Below are positions 62,324 to 64,000 of a DNA stretch of 64,000 nucleotides, in pieces. The position numbers and the translations under genes are program-made. Below the pieces are notes generated by a model. That model made no database searches. It saw only the letters and a list, made by a program, of their open reading frames with translations, and was not told the DNA's origin. The number at the start of each line of letters is the position of its first letter. Position 1 is the first letter of the stretch. Source of the DNA: Verrucomicrobiota bacterium (GTDB lineage: Bacteria > Verrucomicrobiota > Verrucomicrobiia > Limisphaerales > UBA1319); assembly GCA_022711435.1 (NCBI GenBank), contig JAKLFB010000014.1:62001-126000 (forward strand), in the 5' to 3' direction.

Positions 62324-63010
62324 TCAAGGCAGCGGGGTCACGGCCACCCGCCGGAAGTGGATCTCGCCGCCTTCGGACTGGAGGCCGATGGGGCCGGGAG
62401 CCTCGGCGACACCGGTCACGTCATTGACCTGCTGGCCGTTGATCCAGACCGTGTAGCGGGAATCCTGGGCGAGGATTTCGACCCGGTTCCACTCCCCGGC
62501 GGGGGCCTCGGCATCGGCGAGCTTGCCGACGCCGTGGATCTCGCCGGCCACGGGGTGAGCGGCCACGTGGAAATAGCGCGGCTGGCTGGCGGCCACGGGG
62601 ACGCCCTGGAGGCCGAGCACGTCGCCGGCGCTCCCGCGCTTGAGCTGGACCTCGACACAGCGCGGCAAGGGGCGGTTGTACTCCTGGATCCGGGAGAACA
62701 ACCCGCTGTTGCCGGGCTGGGCTCCGGGCGCCCAGCGGTATTCGACCTGAAGGCGGAAATTCTCGAAGAGCCGATCGGTGTAGAGGAAGCCGAGCGGGTC
62801 CCCCTGGCAGACGAGGATGCCGTCGCGGACGGACCAGACCTGGCCGCGCGGGACGGCGGCATCGGCCAGCACGTGGCCCCAGCCGTCCAGGTTCCGCCCG
62901 TTGAAGAGCTCGACGGCGGCGGACGGGCCGTGTTGGTCGAGGCTGCTGCAGCCGGTGAGCGCCGCAAGGGCCGCCAGGCAGATCCACCGAGAGATCGATT
63001 CCATTTTCAT
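62324..63010 (-). CDS. DUF1080 (3-keto-disaccharide hydrolase-like) lipoprotein
   Basis: 228 residues from the ATG at 63010 (a second ATG at 63004). Lipobox TGC in ALTGCSSLDQ. The jelly-roll domain has the DUF1080 starts VELFNGRNLDGW and WSVRDGILVCQGDPLGFLYTD, with NFRLQVEYRW, GNSGLFSRIQ and the ending GPIGLQSEGGEIHFRRV. Family members include 3-keto-disaccharide hydrolases that split oxidised disaccharides. Co-transcribed with the GH106-like gene. The gene lies in a locus with oxidoreductase-type sugar chemistry elsewhere in the window. Confidence 0.88.
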   Translation of the reverse strand: MKMESISRWICLAALAALTGCSSLDQHGPSAAVELFNGRNLDGWGHVLADAAVPRGQVWSVRDGILVCQGDPLGFLYTDRLFENFRLQVEYRWAPGAQPGNSGLFSRIQEYNRPLPRCVEVQLKRGSAGDVLGLQGVPVAASQPRYFHVAAHPVAGEIHGVGKLADAEAPAGEWNRVEILAQDSRYTVWINGQQVNDVTGVAEAPGPIGLQSEGGEIHFRRVAVTPLP

Positions 63011-63054
63011 GGCCGCTAATCAACCACAGCCCCGGGCCGGTTTCCAGCCCGAAA

Positions 63055-63085
63055 GGCCGCCCGCATCGCAGCAATGCGGGCGGCC
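63055..63085. repeat. Perfect 12-bp hairpin
   Basis: GGCCGCCCGCAT (63055-63066) and ATGCGGGCGGCC (63074-63085), 7-base loop. Lies between the divergent DUF1080 and permease genes. No T-run follows on either strand. Confidence 0.5.
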
Positions 63086-63282
63086 CGCGGATCGGAGCGC
63101 CGGCCGTGGTTGGCGGTCGCGACAGCGAGAAGAGCAAGGGCCATGCCACGCGCCGGCGAGAAAGCGGTCCTGAGCCGAGGCGCAGCGGCCGGGCACGCAA
63201 GATGCGGCCTCCCGCACGCACCGGCTCGGACATCCCCCTTTTCTCTGGATTCAGGGGTGGCTTTTTTCTACAAACGGTGCCT

Positions 63283-64000
63283 GTGAGACCGCGCTGGTTT
63301 GTCCCCGGGGACATCGACGGATTTTTCGGATTGTTTGTCGACAATCTGCTTCAGCTGATGGTGATTGCGGTGCTGGGGCAGGCGGTGTGCGGATTCCCAC
63401 CCGAGCTGATCACAGGCCGGATCCTGCCGGGAGCGGCGATATCGATCCTGGTGGGGAACCTCTACTACGCCTGGCAGGCGCGCCAGCTGGCGCGGCGGAC
63501 CGGGCGGGACGATGTGACGGCGCTGCCGTATGGGATCAACACCCCGAGCGTGATCGCGTTTCTGCTGCTGATCATGGGGCCGGTGTATCAGGAGACCCAG
63601 GATCCGGCTTTAGCGTGGCGTGCCGGCATGTTCGCCTGCTGTCTGAGCGGGATCATGGAGACTGTGGGGGCGTTTGCGGGGGACTGGCTGCGCCGGCACA
63701 CGCCGCGGGCGGCCTTGCTCTCCTCCCTGGCCGGCGTGGCGATCACCTTCATCGCGATGGGGTTCGTGTTTCAACTGTTCGCGTCGCCGGTGGTCGCCCT
63801 GTTGCCGATGATGCTGATCCTGACCTCTTATGCATCGGGGGTGAAGCTGCCGCTGCGTCTGCCGGCGGGCTTGGTGGCCGTGGCGGTGGGCACGGCTCTG
63901 GCGTGGGGCCTGCGAGCGGCGGGCGCTCCAGTGTTTGTTCCACCCTCGCAGCCGTATGAGTTCGCCTGCCACTGGCCGATCCCGGCGGTGGCCGAGCTGG
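63283..64000 (+). CDS. NCS2-type (xanthine/uracil) permease family, 3' truncated by window end
   Basis: At least 239 codons from a GTG at 63283 (another GTG at 63277), running off the window end. The start VRPRWFVPGDIDGFFGLFVDNLLQLMV is the characteristic opening of a Verrucomicrobial/Bacteroidetes branch of the NCS2 family, with a reentrant DIDGF-type segment and LPYGINTPSVIAF in the first repeat. About seven hydrophobic segments are visible. These proteins import purines, pyrimidines or other solutes with protons. Together with the DUF1080 and GH106-like genes on the other strand it may belong to a carbohydrate or purine uptake locus. Confidence 0.8.
   Translation, partial: MRPRWFVPGDIDGFFGLFVDNLLQLMVIAVLGQAVCGFPPELITGRILPGAAISILVGNLYYAWQARQLARRTGRDDVTALPYGINTPSVIAFLLLIMGPVYQETQDPALAWRAGMFACCLSGIMETVGAFAGDWLRRHTPRAALLSSLAGVAITFIAMGFVFQLFASPVVALLPMMLILTSYASGVKLPLRLPAGLVAVAVGTALAWGLRAAGAPVFVPPSQPYEFACHWPIPAVAEL

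Noticed and set aside
1..64000. CRISPR arrays, prophage genes, integrases, transposases, rRNA and further tRNAs.
   Set aside because: None found. No regularly spaced repeats, no phage structural motifs, and no second cloverleaf was recognised by reading; a covariance-model search could still find a diverged one.

Overview
The window is a GC-rich chromosomal segment of a Gram-negative bacterium, most likely a member of the Verrucomicrobiota (Pedosphaera/Limisphaera-like) or a close PVC relative. The evidence is outer-membrane and lipid A machinery (BamA, Skp/OmpH, LpxB, a tripartite RND pump), two pseudopilin-like proteins with the H-x9-DG motif that is abundant in PVC genomes, a DUF1080 keto-glycoside hydrolase-type lipoprotein, several secreted glycosidase-like proteins, and dispersed GC-rich inverted-repeat elements between genes. 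The taxonomic call is an inference from gene content; no rRNA is present.

Layout. 1-3.1 kb: bamA (5' end cut off) and skp/ompH, closed by a clear intrinsic terminator. 3.1-10.7 kb: an orphan ABC-2 type permease, tRNA-Glu(UUC) with a good promoter, an isolated hisH, a large secreted beta-rich protein, and two pseudopilin-like genes. 10.8-13.1 kb: a Gfo/Idh oxidoreductase overlapping lpxB. 13.3-19.3 kb: a lactate permease, a double-SIS MurQ/GKRP-like protein, a ClC Cl-/H+ antiporter and an arsR regulator with a palindromic operator candidate. 19.4-25.7 kb: two secreted glycosidase-like proteins facing a Gfo/Idh plus TIM-barrel isomerase pair. 25.9-33.7 kb: an HD-domain protein, a UvrD-like helicase, a lipoprotein, RtcB RNA ligase and Tex. 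34.1-43.2 kb: a recC-recB-recD operon with overlapping starts and stops, preceded by what looks like the beheaded N-terminus of a WYL/YafY-type regulator. 43.2-50.2 kb: a repeat cluster, then a four-gene efflux operon (DUF4410 lipoprotein, outer-membrane factor, adaptor, RND pump). 50.3-54.9 kb: rpmI-rplT-pheS-pheT. 55-64 kb: mannose-1-phosphate guanylyltransferase, a PF07399-type antiporter, an LEA14-like lipoprotein, a GH5-like protein, a GH106-like protein, a DUF1080 lipoprotein and the start of an NCS2-type permease that runs off the end.

How the parts fit. BamA/Skp and LpxB/Gfo-Idh look like two fragments of the outer-membrane biogenesis cluster that in other phyla is contiguous. The two carbohydrate loci (19.4-25.7 and 58.5-64 kb) combine secreted or lipid-anchored TIM-barrel proteins with cytosolic oxidoreductase/isomerase and transport functions, consistent with scavenging of complex plant or algal glycans, possibly through 3-keto-sugar intermediates. 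RecBCD, a second SF1 helicase, RtcB and Tex supply nucleic-acid repair and RNA maintenance.

The points most worth a second look are the truncated regulator in front of recC, the MurQ/GKRP-like protein that lacks one of the two MurQ catalytic glutamates and sits beside a lactate permease, the DUF4410 lipoprotein at the head of the RND operon, and at least three kinds of inverted-repeat elements scattered between genes. I saw no CRISPR array, transposase, integrase or prophage gene.
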